Part shown: piece by piece, positions 33,886 through 45,382 of the stretch
How positions within the stretch are numbered: position 1 is the first letter of the stretch
How the letters are laid out: each line of letters begins with the position of its first letter
Assembly (NCBI GenBank): GCA_902806565.1
Contig: CADCXA010000050.1
Location: forward strand, 186,001-250,000
Length of the DNA: 64,000 bases
Source of the DNA: Hypoxylon rubiginosum
Taxonomy: Eukaryota > Ascomycota > Sordariomycetes > Xylariales > Hypoxylaceae
Reading direction: 5' to 3'
Program-made: the position numbers and the translations under genes
The notes under the pieces: generated by a model
What the model was told of the DNA's origin: nothing
The model's database searches: none
Seen by the model: the letters and a program-made list of their open reading frames with translations, nothing else

Positions 33886-35288
33886 GGTGTAAACACGCTG
33901 GACTTCTCCACTCGCATTTGTATCTATTGTAGACTGATAATTCGGATAGGGGTAAATAACGTCGCCTGGCTTATTTCTTGTAACAGGTAGCTTATGGCCA
34001 AGTTCGGAGTTGATCTGTCCATTCGATGTGTTATTGTTTTACAGCAATTCACGCGTTAGAGATGCACTCGCTTTCAGCTCCCGAATTTCTCCTCACTCAA
34101 CCCTACCCCCAGCGATATTCGTTTGTTCATCGCATTAAGCAATGTGCCTGGTGTGGATAACATAAGTACCTAGGTATCTAAGTATCGAATAGAGTTAGAT
34201 ATGGCAAAAGAAGTCGATCACACTTGAAATGAACAAATGCCCGGTCTTCTGCTACAGGTACTAGGTATGTAGGTACAAGATGAAAAACAATGCCTAATGG
34301 GGCTGTGGGGTTTAAGAATGCGCAGAGATAATTTCATGAGCACCCCCTTTACTACTTCTAACACGCCACGTATGTCATGGCGACTCAGAAGTGCATCTAA
34401 ATTACGTTTGTGTTACCACACATTCTTTTACGTTACTGACCGGATATTATAATATACTTGGCACCGCCCGCCCCCGATCGAGATGCCGCGTACGTAGAAG
34501 GATCCTTTGGACCTCGCATCAAAGCCACATCCAAGATCGCAACTTCAAGAGCCGTTATGACCTACCCGAGTCCTCTGAAGTATGTACCTAGGTAGCTAAG
34601 GATATATGTATCTAAACCATTCGTTAAGAATTGGCCTAGATTTGCAAGTCGTGACCGGATTAGAGCTTGTTGTGATCAATGATCAACTAGAATATGTTGG
34701 TAAGGTTTCCGAATATCAGAAAATAGGGATCACTCGTGGCTTGAAAGTAGGATTATGCTGTGTAACTTACGACTATGCGACTTAGTATAGCAATATTGTT
34801 TACCTGATGTTCATAAATCCTTCGCTAGAGACGGCGAGATTAATGATCGCCTCTGTTAACTCCTCGTATTGTAATAGTGCCACAGAAAATGCAGGGAAAT
34901 ATAGTAAGTCTATCCCCTCTTGTTATTATAATTAGCTACCATGATGGAAGAGGCTGCCGTTGATAAATCACTCAGAGGATATAAGTCGATCACTACTAAG
35001 ATGGAGCCCGACAGTGAGAAATCATGATATAGAATAGATGGATGAGATATAATTAGTATTCAAGCGACGTCAGGATTGAATATTGTGTCTAGTCTAGGAA
35101 ATGAGGACTAAATCGGTGATGTAGACGAGGCGACATGGACAACAGGAGGTAAAGAGAGAAAGGTATTTAAGGAGTGAGAGCTTCCAAGTTACGCCGAGTA
35201 ATCTTCACCTAAGCATCTTCATTCAAACATCTTCATCCAAGCACAGCAGCACCAACCTTTAAACTGTCCAATCCCAATATCACCCAAC
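33886..35288. other. Intergenic region upstream of the secreted peptide
   Basis: About 1.4 kb without a called gene. It carries two palindrome-like motifs, near 34166-34184 and 34583-34600, and becomes AT-rich to the right. The last 125 bp form the probable promoter and leader of the secreted peptide gene. Confidence 0.45.
35164..35171 (+). promoter_or_regulatory. TATA-like box of the secreted peptide gene
   Basis: TATTTAAG sits 118 bp before the ATG and is followed by a C/A-rich leader containing repeated CATCTTCAT and CCAAGCA units, as often seen for strongly expressed secreted-protein genes of fungi. Inferred from position only. Confidence 0.35.
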
Positions 35289-35643
35289 ATGCAAATCAAA
35301 ACTGCCGTTGTCTCCATCATGGGCCTCCTCTTCGCCGGCCAGACCATGGGGATTGCCGTGATTGCTACCGATCCAGGTAAACCCACCCGCCTCTTAGCAT
35401 AGATGAAATTAAACAACTTATACTAACACTTAATCATCTACAGTTTCGGCATGCAATTGCCCCAATAACTGCTCTTACAAAGCTGGTACTAGCTGCAGGT
35501 ATTATTCAGGCCCGTCCGATAGTTCTCCTGTCCTCTCCGGTAGTAAGTGATGCTGAGATAGTACCATTTGGCCTTGAAACTTGCTAATGAATTATACAGA
35601 ATGCGCCGACCAGAGTGGCACGTTGACCTGCATTGCGCAGTAA
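35289..35643 (+). CDS. Small cysteine-rich secreted peptide
   Basis: A gene too broken by introns to appear as a long ORF. Exons 35289-35376, 35444-35542 and 35600-35643 give 76 aa. A signal peptide occupies about residues 1-23 (MQIKTAVVSIMGLLFAGQ). The mature part of about 50 aa has six cysteines in the pattern C-x-C-x3-C-x8-C-x14-C-x8-C, enough for three disulfides, and is rich in Ser, Asn and Gly. All splice sites are GT-AG with TACTAAC and GCTAATG branch sites. Size, secretion signal and cysteines fit a candidate effector or antimicrobial-type peptide; no family is recognised, so the role is inference. Confidence 0.78.
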
Positions 35644-37123
35644 CCACCTCGCCGTGCCTCACCACTAAACGTACTAGGCACTTAGATAGGTAGCAATAGA
35701 TACAGTAGGATCCTTCGAGGGGATTAGGAAATAAGAAGGCAGTTTGGTGACTTGATAGAGAAACTTCATACGCTCATTTTCATACATATCCCTAGGCAGG
35801 CCCTTGAAAAAGACAAAATTTCAGTCATTATCACATCCAAATGACCCAATCCTCATATGGCGTACCTAAATGACGATGCGACAAACACAGGAGATCTTAT
35901 AAATGTTACGTGCGCAAATTCTACTAAGATATCCGGGGCTTTCTAGAGACTTACATCCTAGGCCTAATAATATGGTTAGTTAAGTATTTACAGAACATAA
36001 AAATAATTTTAATGAAAAAGGGGTACTGTAGCTTCCTTTAGGGAAAACTAAACAACCCCCTAATTTTCTGGACTTGCGGGAACTAAAGGAGAATATCGAT
36101 ATTGACATATGATAGTTTTCGGGCTCCTACAAGCACCGGTCTTGTGTCTGGCATTCGGGCAAACCACTTGGAGTTATCCTTTACATATCGTAGGAATGCT
36201 GGAGCATAGAACAGCTTTTCACTTATCAAATAATATAGACATTAATGCCATTATAGGCATTATTATCTTTGCTACTAATTTCTTCTTACAATAGTGGTTT
36301 CATTCTTTGATGTCAGGGGCACCGGTGGTGAATATTTGTGGATGTAATATCGTGATAGGATACCCACCAAGCTTTAAGACTAACTTCTAAACGAAACATA
36401 TTTGCGCTCAATAAGCACAAATCAGAGCCACACGTGTAGTACAATACATAATTACCAGCGCACATGATTCACATATGACAAAGGGGTTCAGTACGGACGG
36501 GATGCGAGAATCCGAGACGTGACTACTTCCATAGATTGAATAGGTCGAGAGAAGTGACACAAAGCCCTTACCACCGAGGAATCGGACGGCTTAGCTACCT
36601 AGATACCTTCTATTAGATGCACCGGGGATACTTGTGTACATAAACAAAAAAACACACGGCCACTTCGATCCGGTTTAAGAGATGTGTCGCTTTTCCACTA
36701 AGTGCTAGATTCTATACATCTTGAGTTTAGCATGTAGTCAGGTATCGTGAATAAGACAGGAGTCATTTGAATCTTCCTGGGAATTCCATGGGTCATGAAT
36801 AATAGCACATGGTCAGACATGAAGCACTTGCGAGGCTCAGATCAATGACACCTAGTATATGTCTACCAGGAGTTGTTCCCAACAACGGCTTGTTTGTCAT
36901 GTACTCAACATGTTGCCTGTTAGTGACGAAAGGTTGGTGACTCGTGGAAGTAGCCATGGCATGAAACGAAGATATAAAGAGTGGCCAGGACGAAAGCTCT
37001 TCCGCTTTATAGTATACAATTGTAGGTCTACTACCCATTCGACTTCTCAATCAAAATATTGTTTCAACGCAATCATCATTTCCTGTCTATAGGTGGACCA
37101 CGGTTAATTTAATTCTTATCACC
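35644..37123. other. AT-rich intergenic region
   Basis: About 1.5 kb with low coding signal. A 61-codon frame at 36109-36294 is hydrophobic but resembles nothing recognised and lies in AT-rich sequence. No transposon ends were seen. Confidence 0.4.
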
Positions 37124-37744
37124 ATGAGCGACCGCTCCAGCGACCGCCCTGAACTTGAAAACCAGTCAGGAAACAGCGGGCAAGAGGGAAGGAGTGTGTA
37201 TCAAATGCGGGGACGACAGCCTGTACGAGACCTTGAGCGATATCAGCAACTGAAAGCTCAACAGCAAAAGCTAGACCGCAAGCTTGATCGCGATCAAACT
37301 GAGAGCCTACCAAAGTCATGGCGTAGTGTTAGCCAACCACAATCAGCGTACACCAAGCCCAATGAAGAAGAGGCAAGGGATGATCGTTTGAAGTCGTGGG
37401 TAAATAGGTTCGGGATAGCCATCTAGATTCCACTCCTTTGCCCCAGGAAGCTAAACCACACATTTAGCAGCCAACCCCAGCCCTCATCTCTCAGCGGCTC
37501 CCTCGACGAAACCACCACTAGCACCTCCTCCGGATTCACCTCCGGATCTACCTTCGATCAAAAGACGTCCAAGAGTGAAGAGTCCGACAGGATTCCCTAC
37601 AACAATCCTCGAAATCACCATGACGAGCTAGTCAAGCCGAACAAGGCGAGCACTCCCGAAAAAGAGGAGCCCCCGTTGCTCTTAACAGCGCAGTCCCAAG
37701 GAAGGCGCCGCCGCCAGGGTCACAGTGATATGCGTTATCTTTGA
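37124..37744 (+). CDS. Hydrophilic low-complexity protein of unknown function
   Basis: Two exons, 37124-37407 and 37468-37744, give 186 aa. The donor AG|GTTCGG at 37408 and the acceptor TTTAG (branch GCTAAAC) keep one frame; the first GTAAAT at 37400 would put exon 2 out of frame. The product starts MSDRSSDRPELENQSGN, is rich in Ser, Gln, Lys, Arg and Glu with a short helical segment (LERYQQLKAQQQKLDRKL), and ends QGHSDMRYL. It has no membrane segment or signal peptide and is probably disordered. I do not recognise it. Open frame across the junction supports a real gene, but low complexity limits certainty. Confidence 0.6.
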
Positions 37745-38803
37745 GCGACCTCTTAGGAGATAAATAAGCGTAGAGTGGCATCTCTAGATGAGTACGTAGT
37801 CTATGGATCTAGAGTATGGAAAGAGGGTGCCGGGACTCGTTATGATATCGTATTGGTTTGTTTTCTATTATGTATTGATTTATTATCTGAGTTCTCTTAG
37901 TTTGTGATTCAGCTAGGAATATTATAGCATATCGCCACAATATTCACGAGCAAGCCTGTGGGGAGTTCCGCTTTCGTCTTAGGTGAGAACGCCTGATGAA
38001 AATGCCTTACTCGCGTCAAGTTCTGCCGGCCGAAGAAGGAAGCTCAGCTATGGTTCAGCCAAAGAAAAATAGAGCTAGGACGGACGGCAAGGGGCCGCTC
38101 TAGGACTGGTAGCCTTCGGGCTCAGCAGTTAGAGTGTGGAGCCATTATTGGTGGGACACACGCCATATCGTATAATTCAAGGTGAACTATTGCCACCCAG
38201 AAGCTGTGAAGACGGTAGAATATCTGCAGCTGATCAGGCAGGCATCATATATTTCGGCCGTACTCAAGTACTCCATGCCGCAACCCATCGCTCATTCGCC
38301 GTGACAGTTCCCCGTGCCATTTCCAATTGAGATTTAGTAGGGGCTGAAGTTCGGTACGGAGATGCAAGCTGGGGAAGATACCCCAGCCTTTGAGGAGACA
38401 GGAGGGTTCTAGACCTGCCGATTTACCTAAAATAGCAGACTGTTTTCTTCCACCCCGGCTTACAAAGCCAAGCCAATTGCATTACATACTCATTTTTAAG
38501 ATCGCTAACTGGCCAAATGCGCGGCGCAGTCATCCTCCGGCTGACATGGTAGTCGTCCTATACAGAAGGTCAAAATGCAAATTCGAATGGCCACCGGAGT
38601 TATTGTAGTCAAATTAAGCTCCATGGGGATACGGGAGGCTAAATCATGGTACGAGGGAAATAGGGAAGTTTGAAGGAAGAGACGGTTAGGTCTTATAAGT
38701 ACCTCGATATGGACCCAGGACGTCTCACCTTAAGATTGGAGAAGTTACAATACTGCTCACCATAACTCCATCTTAATCAAGAATTTGGGTTAGGCGTACC
38801 AAT
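37745..38803. other. Intergenic region
   Basis: About 1 kb without supported genes. Two plus-strand ORFs of 64 and 72 codons (38136-38330, 38390-38608) lack family resemblance and splice partners. Confidence 0.4.
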
Positions 38804-40000
38804 ATGCTGCGCCGACTTATCGCAAGTGTTGCCGTCTCCGGCGCGCTCGTTCGGGCTTCTACCGGGACGACCTACTCCTTCAAGACGGTGTCCGGATGTT
38901 CGACGGCATCGGCTAGCACCGGCACGGTGCCCATGTCTCTCCCGACTTCTTCTACTAGCAGCACCGTTTATACAATCGTCACAAACCCGGAGGTCACGGT
39001 CCCATCAACTTCAAGGGTCACAGTGGACCCTGTTACGACGACGGTTCTCACACAAACCGCGTACGAGTGGACCGTAACCACCACAACGATCGCTACGAGC
39101 ACTTCGTGGCAAGGAGCTGAGTCGATTGTCGCAACGGCGACGTGGCCTGAGACTGTCTGCACTAACGGCGTCACTCCAACTACCGTGACAGAATACAGCG
39201 GCGACTACACACCAACCCCGGGCCAGGTCACTAAGTTACCAACCCCTTTCCCTTCACAGGTTTTGTGCACTACTGGCATAACGTGGTATACATATCTGCT
39301 CCCAACGGCGACTTCAGGCCTCACTACTGTCACGGTAACGCCGACGAGCACAGTAAGTGCCCCTACCACAACGAGCACGGTGACCTACTCGTACACTTCT
39401 ACAGCCTTTGGTACGACGGTCACGAGCGTAACGACTAGTTACCGTCTCCACACCAGCATCGCGACTACGAGCACGGTGTGTGAGGCGACTACAACGACGA
39501 CCTTCGCAGCTAAGTGTGCGCCGACGAACGTCATTTCAGGCATTAGTGGCGACGGGGGATCTCACGGGCTTGTGTCCGGCAGATACGCCAGCAACATAAC
39601 AGTAATCTATATTCCGGACGAGAAGTACAACGATCCCAGCCTCTGCTGTCAGCTATGCCAAGATAATGAAGGGTGCGGCGGGCTGTACGCCGGAATCTCA
39701 GGCTTTTGTGGGTTGCTGTACGTCGGTGCCCCGAATGGCGGCGCTGCGTGCGATTTTACCTTCACCTACCAGACCCAGTCCAACGTAAGTTCATGAAATT
39801 CTTTACTAGGTACCTCCTATTCAATCTTAGATGCTCTCTAAGGCTACGCAAAGGGACAGAAAAGAAAAGAAGCTTCATATCAATCAATCTACCATGGTAT
39901 CAAACAGATTCTAACAGATTTATAGGTCTTCCCCGGCCAGGGTCTATGGGTTCAGAGTGGCTGTGGAGAGATTGATTATACCGGAGGCGACGGAGTATGA
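38804..40000 (+). CDS. Thr/Ser-rich secreted or cell-wall protein
   Basis: Two exons, 38804-39784 and 39926-40000, separated by a 141-bp intron (branch TTCTAACAG, acceptor TATAG), give 351 aa. A signal peptide covers about residues 1-18 (MLRRLIASVAVSGALVRA). Residues of about 20-235 are a Thr/Ser/Val/Pro-rich stalk, probably heavily O-mannosylated, with repeats of TTT, TST and TVT. The C-terminal domain has a compact cysteine cluster (DPSLCCQLCQDNEGCGG), resembling the Apple/PAN-like modules of fungal surface proteins, and exon 2 adds GLWVQSGCGEIDY. No GPI signal is visible at the end. Likely released or wall-bound; the exact ligand is unknown. Confidence 0.8.
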
Positions 40001-41676
40001 AGCTCGACTTTGTGGTTGTAGTCTACTTCGGCTTGCGCAGAGCGAGAGCGACTCGGGTTTCAACACGCCAGTAGAACACGTATATCGCTTAATACAACCG
40101 CCAAGGAAGAAAAAACAATCCCTAATTTTTAAAATAATTGCACTGTTTGCATGTAAGATTTGTGCTCGCCATTTTACCTTGGCCGCCTTATCATATCCCC
40201 CTTAATCCACTTGGTGACCCCCTTTATCCTATTAAGCACCGTACAGGCCGTAAGTAAAATCCCTACCTAACTCTAGAGAGTCTTTCCATTTTAGTAAGAC
40301 ATACTTTCTGAATCAACACCTTTTTCTTTTCGAGCCGAACTATCCCTCCTGCGTAGTAGGCAGAATTAAGATGTATGTGAAAGGTTACCAAAATTAAGGC
40401 TCAGCTTCTTACCTACCTAGAGGTAGGTACAGAAGCATAAAGGTATATCGTTCGATATCACGTGGTAACATTCGGTCACTTATCGGGCGTGTACATTTCT
40501 TATTAATGAATGAAACGATACTGGACGTAGTTGGGTAACCAATATCCGGAAATAACTACCCACTCCGTGAGATCACTAACCTCCGCTTATTTCCTTAGAA
40601 CATCGGCCATGGATTCTCCTATGAAAGCTTAAAGGCCGCTGACAGGATGGTGCGAGAGACAGCTAAACGCTAGGCGGAAAGAGTGCTCCGCTTAACCGCT
40701 ATTCCTAGAATACGGAAACAGAAGGCCACCACTAGCAGAAAGTCCAACCGCTGCTACTACTACTGAACTTGAGGAACGGCGTTCTCGTCCTCAGTAATCT
40801 GAGGTTGAAGTGTCTTCAAATCCTACCCCCCGGATGAGGACAGCCTGTGTCACAGTTTTTTTCCGGCGATATCAACCACGCCGCTGCTTCCTCCTCTCCT
40901 AACAGCGACTTGCCAACCCATTATACTTCTGGACTATTCGGCGTCCCACACTCCTCACGCGACTATATGCCATCTCATCCTTTTTGAGCCGCGTCCACAT
41001 AAACCTTGCCCTTCGTCACAACCAAGGTAGTTTTAGTCCGTCCCCGTTCGCGACGGCGAGGTTATCAAAAGCCGCCAAATCAAGAAAAAGGATGCTGTCG
41101 GACCTCTCTTCCCACATTTTATCTAATCGACCTTTCTCGCTTCTTTGAGGGTAGGCACGCCCAAGGCTAGCGCTTTCCGGAAATCGATGCTGCTGGAGAA
41201 GCTGATAATGACCTCTTCCAATCCTACGAAGTGGGCAGTCGAATACAATGGGAGCGGAAGAGGTCAGTTGACGATTAATACCGCGTTCCAGTGCTGGCTG
41301 TGGTTCGTGAGACGCGAGAGCAAGTTCCTGGATGAGGTACAGAGAGTTCCGGAGTCCTGGGAGAAGCTATGTCGACTTTGGTGTTGATGAGTGACATATG
41401 ACGCCGAGATCCCAAGACAAACAACACGCTTCATGTACGGCGCCACAGCTTCCAGCATAGACTGTCTGATTCGTATAATGGCCATCCCAGGGCCAAATTA
41501 TAAATACAGGGGTATCCTAAGCGTATCCCAATACGGTTTCCCATCCTCAACGCCTACCTATCGCGACAGCAGGAACCAGTGCCAAACATCCACTGAGAGA
41601 AAGGCCAGCTTGCGACGATTAAATAAACCAGGAGATATCTCTATTTATCATTACCGGGGAACCCCTCTCCCTCGGC
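40001..41676. other. Intergenic region with possible decayed coding sequence
   Basis: About 1.7 kb without an intact gene. From about 40830 to 41390 several short open stretches in different frames read like protein (for example SGLFGVPHSSRDYMPSHPF at about 40932-40988 and VRDGEVIKSRQIKKKDAVG at about 41048-41104), but stops and frame changes interrupt them. It may be an eroded gene; no family could be named. Confidence 0.3.
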
Positions 41677-43210
41677 TTACATGGCTTTGCCGACCTGTAC
41701 CGAGATGTCGGTACGTACATGGATATCGCCTGACGCTGGGATGTCTGGAACAGTGAAACGACCAATCTGACCGATATCGCCCGAGTGTGATGACGAATAG
41801 GAGTGGTCGGTCTGGCTCTCTACGTCTCCCGCTCGCTGGCGTCGCATGTGGTCGGAGTCGCTGTCCTGGTCGCTGAGTTTTGGGACGGCGTTACTTGTGA
41901 TTTCGACGCTAGTCAGAGGGACGTCATCGTCATGAGGACGATCCATCTTAGAGGCGTCCATAGTCGCTGGTATGGACCATATGTGGTTGACGTTGGCAAC
42001 ACGCTTGAAACCTCGCGCACTTGGCCTTTCGGAAGACATTTGACCGCCATTATCGTAGCTGTAGCTGTTCCTCTTAGTCCTGCCTCGAAACGCCCTCACT
42101 AGCTGGGGCACGATCACAGGCAGACAGGCGCAAACCACAGCAGTGGTTTCCTCGGCGGCGGTGAGAACCAAGAACACAGCGACGCCATCTATCCACACGA
42201 ACACGTGTTAGGGTCACATAACATGGTAAAATAGGGAAGTGGCAACGTAATATTGACTTACAGCTTGGGTCGGTCTTGTCATCGGTATCGATGAGTAGCG
42301 CCAATATGCGACCCAGTTCGAGTAAACACGCAACCAGACCGATACCGAAAACAGCCATTAAACCACGCTTCTTATTCTTGTTAAGCCTCAACTTAGAGAT
42401 GGCCCACAACGGCAGCAACAAGAGGCTGATGTCGCTAACGAGCGAAAAGATAAGCGGCAGCGCGACATGAACAACGCTGGTGGCATCGCATTGACCAGTC
42501 ATGCCTCCGGGGACGGGAATATGTGGGAATCGGTCGAAGTACTGAATGAAATACCATTGAACGGGCTTGCACTGGAACAGGTAAAAAGACGTGGAGCCGA
42601 AGAACCAGAGGATGATGTAGACGAAGTTGGCCCACCAGAAGATTCGCAGCTTCGACCTGCCCACCAGAAACAGACGTTTATAGAAGAAGAGCAGTGTCAT
42701 CTTGATGCAGGTAAAGAAGCCGCTCATGAGAACCATGGTGATCCAGACGTGCTGTTCTCATTCAACATAGTCAGCCAGCTGCGCTGATAACCAAGCGTTA
42801 GCAATAACTTCAATTCACATACTCTAAAAGTCTTGGACAGATTGGACGGATAATCTGGGTCTCTCGCATTGACGGTGTATACGTGAAGGCCGAGTCCATA
42901 ATGCGTTGCGGCCATTAGATTCGCTATGATGGCGTTGACGAAGATCTAGTTGTCAATGTTAGACGCGAATGACCTCTACAAGGAGGTATAGTAAAGAAGG
43001 AAGATTGAAACTGACTCCGCTCAAAATGATCAAAATATCCTCCGCCATAACACGCGAGCGACTGGCAACAGACGTCCACGTTCCCCAAACTCGGCCAGCA
43101 ATGGCTACATCGTTAACAATGAGAAAGGCGATCAGACAGCCCCAGAGCTCAGGCTGTCTAGTGTCGTTGAGACTCGCCTCTTCCCCTGGGGTAAGCTTGG
43201 GTAGAGACAT
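41677..43210 (-). CDS. Fungal rhodopsin-like seven-TM protein
   Basis: Integral membrane protein of the large fungal rhodopsin-like (PTH11-related) family, plausible receptors whose ligands are unknown. Four exons on minus: 43210-43016, 42945-42823, 42751-42262, 42188-41677; 439 aa. Seven hydrophobic helices are visible: LWGCLIAFLIVNDVAIAG, then IFVNAIIANLMA, VWITMVLMSGFFTCIKM, FVYIILWFFGSTSFYLF, VALPLIFSLVSDISLLLL, GLMAVFGIGLVACLLELG and VAVFLVLTAAEETTAVVCA. The tail of about 130 aa is cytosolic, hydrophilic and Ser/Asp-rich. Intron 1 uses a GTCAGT donor. The second acceptor (AACAG at 42752) was chosen because upstream ones leave a stop in frame. There is no N-terminal CFEM domain. Confidence 0.85.
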
Positions 43211-45382
43211 GATTCGGAGGAGGCTCTCATTAGGCTCCTAGTGGTCTTTGAGGGCTAACCATAGGAGGAAAGGGACGGGAGCGAGTTTCTGGGGAAGTGG
43301 GCACTAAGATATTAAGCAGGACGTGCCGGGCTTCCCCGGTGGATAATAAATGTTAGTTTTCAGCTACTCAAGCGACCAAGAGGGATAATCAGGCGACATT
43401 GCAGGATTCTCGGTATTCACGAGTGATGCTGCGTTAAATAATTAAGGACATGGCTGTATGAAGTAGGTGTCACTCGCAGAGCGAGAGCTGATGGAGGGTG
43501 GCCGCAACGGTCTGGGGGGGTGGTAGTGGAAGAGCATTGACTTCCACTGGTTCATGCTATGTAATACAAGATATCCCCATCGTGGGCAGCTTAGGCACGC
43601 CACGTGCAAAAGCAAACCTGCAGAAATTCCCGTCGTAACACCTCAATTGGCCGGTTCAAGGCTTGTAGAATGCAGTCTTGCACGGATGGGATAGCCTACC
43701 TGTTCGTTTTCCAGATATAGCCATGAGCGCCATCATAGGAGATGTGGTAAGACTGTGAGCATAGATAATGGGCATGTGTCGAAGTCTGACGTGCGTCTCA
43801 GATGCTTGGGTGCATATAGATAGTACAAATACGGGATGGCGATCGAACCGACCTGACCGACCAATGCTAGCGGATTAGATCCTACATAGTAAAAAATAGC
43901 TGACTGGCTTGACTGGGTCCCTTGGTAGGGTTCATGAACGGCCGTCATCACAGTGGCAATCACCCAGGGTCTTCTGTGTTCTCCATCAGTTCCATGTACG
44001 GTTTTTATGTATGTTGCCGATTATAACTTGACGTATCACATATTTGGTTGGCTGCTGGATCGGAAGGCTTTGCCGCTTTTAGCCAGGTGCAGCTGGACGG
44101 GCTAGGGTCACGACCGAGAATCCTTCCCGCCGGCACGCGTCTTCTATGCTTCCAGCGGTGGTATTGGTGGAAGCAATAGAAGTTCGAGTGGAACATAAGC
44201 CCGTAAGCTCGGCTCTCAGTGGTGGTGTTGGTGTGGTGTAAAAGTCCGATGGCTCGATGAAACAGCGGGAGAGGAAAAACACAAGAAACAAAGACTAGAG
44301 TTAGAATCCGAAGAACTGTTTGTTACTCGATAGTGTACCTGTGACTGTACCACTAATTCTATGTCATTATCTGTATAAACAAAGAAGTTGGATCATGTTG
44401 CTGTATTCAAATCTCTCTCTAAGGGGCAGGGGCTCCGGTTTAGGGGGTACGCTACGAAGTCCAGATGGAGGGAGGAAGCAGGCTGGGTTAAGCTTTTCCA
44501 GCCAAGACGCAAAGAAAAAGAAAAGTGGCTGCTCTGCTGCTGTGCTTAGATTTTTAGCGTCTTCCTAGGCTGCTAGGTAGCTGAGATGTCGGCTGTCAAA
44601 GTCATTAGTGGAGTCGATGGAGTTATCCGTCTGGGGGACAGGGGGATCAGGGGATCGGCGGAGGAGCCAGGGAGCTTAACTCCATTGGATAAGGCCCCCC
44701 TGTGCCGATGGAGTGCTAATGGGCCGCTAATGGGTGCTGATGGGGGTCAGATATGTACGTCCCTACCTGATCTTACCTAAAACCCCGGACTTCCTACCCT
44801 CTATAGTATCTGCTCTACTGCCAGAATTTGGGCGTTCTTTCCTGCACTTTGGTTGCGGGCCGATGTGATGTTCTTAAGGTTTCTCAAAGAGACGGCGCTA
44901 GTTGGGTAGCTCGTTGAATATTTGACAGGGACATCCTAGTACCGGTGTACCTAGGATCAAGTTACATGTGATCTCCATCCGCACCTTCTGAACATATCGC
45001 CCAACAGCCTGGTGTCTCTATGGCGACTGCCCCTAACATAGTTCTTACTGAGCGTGTACCTACCCAACCAAGGGCGGTCAAACGTGATTTAGTGCCTGCC
45101 GCCGCTAAATAAAGAAACGGCAGAAAAATAGATCAATTAACCCTTGCACCACCAACGCTGAAAAAAAAAATTTAATTCCACCACAATCACCACAACCCAC
45201 TCGCACCTAGACCGGCGTCTTGTCTATTCTCAACCTCGAGACCAAGCCTCAGACACAAACGTCACATCACATACCCCCTTTTGCGATTTTTCTTCCTTTC
45301 TTCAAGATCACAGCACACTCCCACCTTTACCTCAGGTATTGTTAGCGAGTTGGTTCCCCTTACACTGCACCCATCAGTCACG
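43211..45382. other. Divergent intergenic region
   Basis: A 2.2-kb spacer between the rhodopsin-like gene (minus) and the MFS permease (plus), so it contains both promoters. GC-rich and G-rich stretches lie at about 44408-44720. The last 150 bp before 45383 are C/A/T-rich and gene-leader-like. No gene is supported. Confidence 0.45.

Noticed and set aside
36109..36294. 61-codon hydrophobic ORF
   Set aside because: AT-rich setting gives hydrophobic translations by chance; no match or splice support.
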